Assembly (NCBI GenBank): GCA_019694475.1
Contig: JAIBBX010000004.1
Span: 124,001 to 188,000 of the forward strand
DNA from: Parachlamydiales bacterium
Lineage (GTDB): Bacteria > Chlamydiota > Chlamydiia > Chlamydiales > SM23-39
Direction: 5' to 3'
DNA: 64,000 nt
Below are positions 63,234 through 64,000 of this stretch, piece after piece (position 1 is the stretch's first letter; each line of letters begins with the position of its first letter). The notes under the pieces were generated by a model. That model did no database searches. It had not been told where the DNA came from and worked only from the letters and a program-made list of their open reading frames with translations. The position numbers and the translations under genes were made by a program.

Positions 63234-64000
63234 AAATCAAGACGAACATCAAATGTTGCTCCTTGGAGCATTAAGTCGTAGTTGTATCTGAAAGTTTCCC
63301 CAGGAAGAAATAGACGCAATTGATTGAACCATTGCTGAGCTTCATACCCAAGTCGCGCAGAAAAATGGCATTGATCATAATGGAAATTCGCATCCCATGC
63401 TAAACCCATGAAAGCTTGTGCAGTGATTGTGCTTCGATTTTGTGAGAGGTGATCGAATGTGACTGTAGGCTCGTCTCCTCCGAAAGAGCTCCTCACATCC
63501 CAGTGACCTGCCATCCAAGCTCCTCCGAAATCGCCAAACAAACTAAAGGAATGAGATTTCCAACTTCCGAATTCCCATCTAGAGTTAACGCCAATGCTGG
63601 GGCCGATTCCTGTAAAATGGTTTTTTGATTTGAACCAAATTTTTTCATCGTCAAAAGATGTGTAATGACCGTTAATATTTTGCCGGATTTCTCCTCCTTT
63701 TAAACCAAAATGTGGTCGAAGAGAAAGGTGAATGCTTACCATGTACCCGCGTCCTAGTTCCCAATCCAGCATATTATATTTGATCGACCAAAGGATATCT
63801 CCGCTGTTCAAGTACGAACCGTTTATGGAGTCCGGCACGGCAAAGAAAGCATTCATTCCGGGATAGAATGCCAATGTTGCCGGTTCTTCCAGTCTTCCGC
63901 TATCTCTTTGTTCTGCACGGAACCAGGTATAATAAAACTGCGTATCCCACTCATCGTGTTTCAATAGATTGTACCCGATGCCTACCTTGAATCCCCATTC
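63230..64000 (-). CDS. MOMP-like outer-membrane protein, 5' end cut off
   Basis: At least 256 residues; the frame is open to the right edge (EWGFKVGIGYNL precede the first Leu codon). Aromatic, Gly-rich alternating strands and a final LQGATFDVRLDF fit a beta-barrel porin. It resembles the Lpg1974/Waddlia major-outer-membrane-like family: HNFHYDQCHFSARLGYEAQQWFNQ-like words, with Cys in the strand. The last 4 bp overlap the pseudogene. Confidence 0.7.
   Translation of the reverse strand, partial: EWGFKVGIGYNLLKHDEWDTQFYYTWFRAEQRDSGRLEEPATLAFYPGMNAFFAVPDSINGSYLNSGDILWSIKYNMLDWELGRGYMVSIHLSLRPHFGLKGGEIRQNINGHYTSFDDEKIWFKSKNHFTGIGPSIGVNSRWEFGSWKSHSFSLFGDFGGAWMAGHWDVRSSFGGDEPTVTFDHLSQNRSTITAQAFMGLAWDANFHYDQCHFSARLGYEAQQWFNQLRLFLPGETFRYNYDLMLQGATFDVRLDF

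Overview
The window looks like the chromosome of an environmental, Waddlia/Parachlamydia-type member of the phylum Chlamydiae. The reasons are: the neighbourhood rpoD - small membrane protein - divergent rpsT; mreC overlapping an aspartate/tyrosine aminotransferase; recB, recC and recD close together; a minimal type II secretion cluster (gspD-E-F-G plus a second pseudopilin); a MOMP-like outer-membrane protein; several short proteins with a paired (bilobed) hydrophobic segment as in chlamydial Inc proteins; and eukaryote-like host-directed domains (RING-H2, Fic, PP2C-like, MORN). Genus assignment is inference from content and moderate GC, not from a search.

Layout. 1-5.2 kb: a repeat protein ending in a degenerate PP2C fold, a membrane-anchored EEP-fold protein, a small protein and a DMT-type transporter. 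5.2-11.3 kb: a TPR protein, a VWA protein with a TonB-like anchor, rsmD, and an MFS exporter split by one in-frame amber codon. 11.3-18.6 kb: lineage-specific proteins, coaD, a Met/Gln/Cys-rich lipoprotein, a 38-residue Pro/Ala/Lys gene, a large MORN-type repeat protein and a 177-bp quasi-palindrome. 18.6-26.2 kb: the type II secretion operon on the minus strand. 26.2-29.3 kb: a membrane protein, azoR and a GH15 enzyme. 29.3-33.7 kb: a RING-H2 protein with its own promoter and terminator, a POT peptide transporter behind a hairpin-rich leader, and two tandem Inc-like paralogues. 33.7-45.5 kb: a glycosyltransferase, mutY, a TpsA/haemagglutinin-like exoprotein followed by two CDP-glycerol phosphotransferase-like genes, a Fic protein, mreC and an aminotransferase. 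45.5-50 kb: tRNA-Ala(GGC), rpoD, a CoiA-like gene and rpsT. 50-61.5 kb: secreted and membrane proteins, recD, a methyltransferase, recB and recC. 61.5-64 kb: an outer-membrane protein, a frameshifted gene and a truncated MOMP-like gene.

How the genes work together. The RecBCD subunits lie within 10 kb and would act on DNA ends. The secretin operon would export periplasmic proteins, and its pseudopilins have unusual residues at the cleavage site. The host-directed candidates (RING-H2, Fic, PP2C-like, EEP, papain-like and Inc-like proteins) are scattered as single genes between housekeeping genes.

The strongest leads are: the 106-residue RING-H2 protein with a complete zinc ligand set and linchpin Arg; a 23-bp palindromic motif found three times (in gspD, after an Inc-like gene, and in recB); two quasi-palindromes of about 175 bp with perfect 24-bp outer arms touching gene ends; the two adjacent pseudoenzyme-like proteins at the left edge; and the MFS gene with a single amber codon. 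No rRNA, CRISPR array, integrase or complete insertion sequence is visible. All family calls come from reading motifs by eye.
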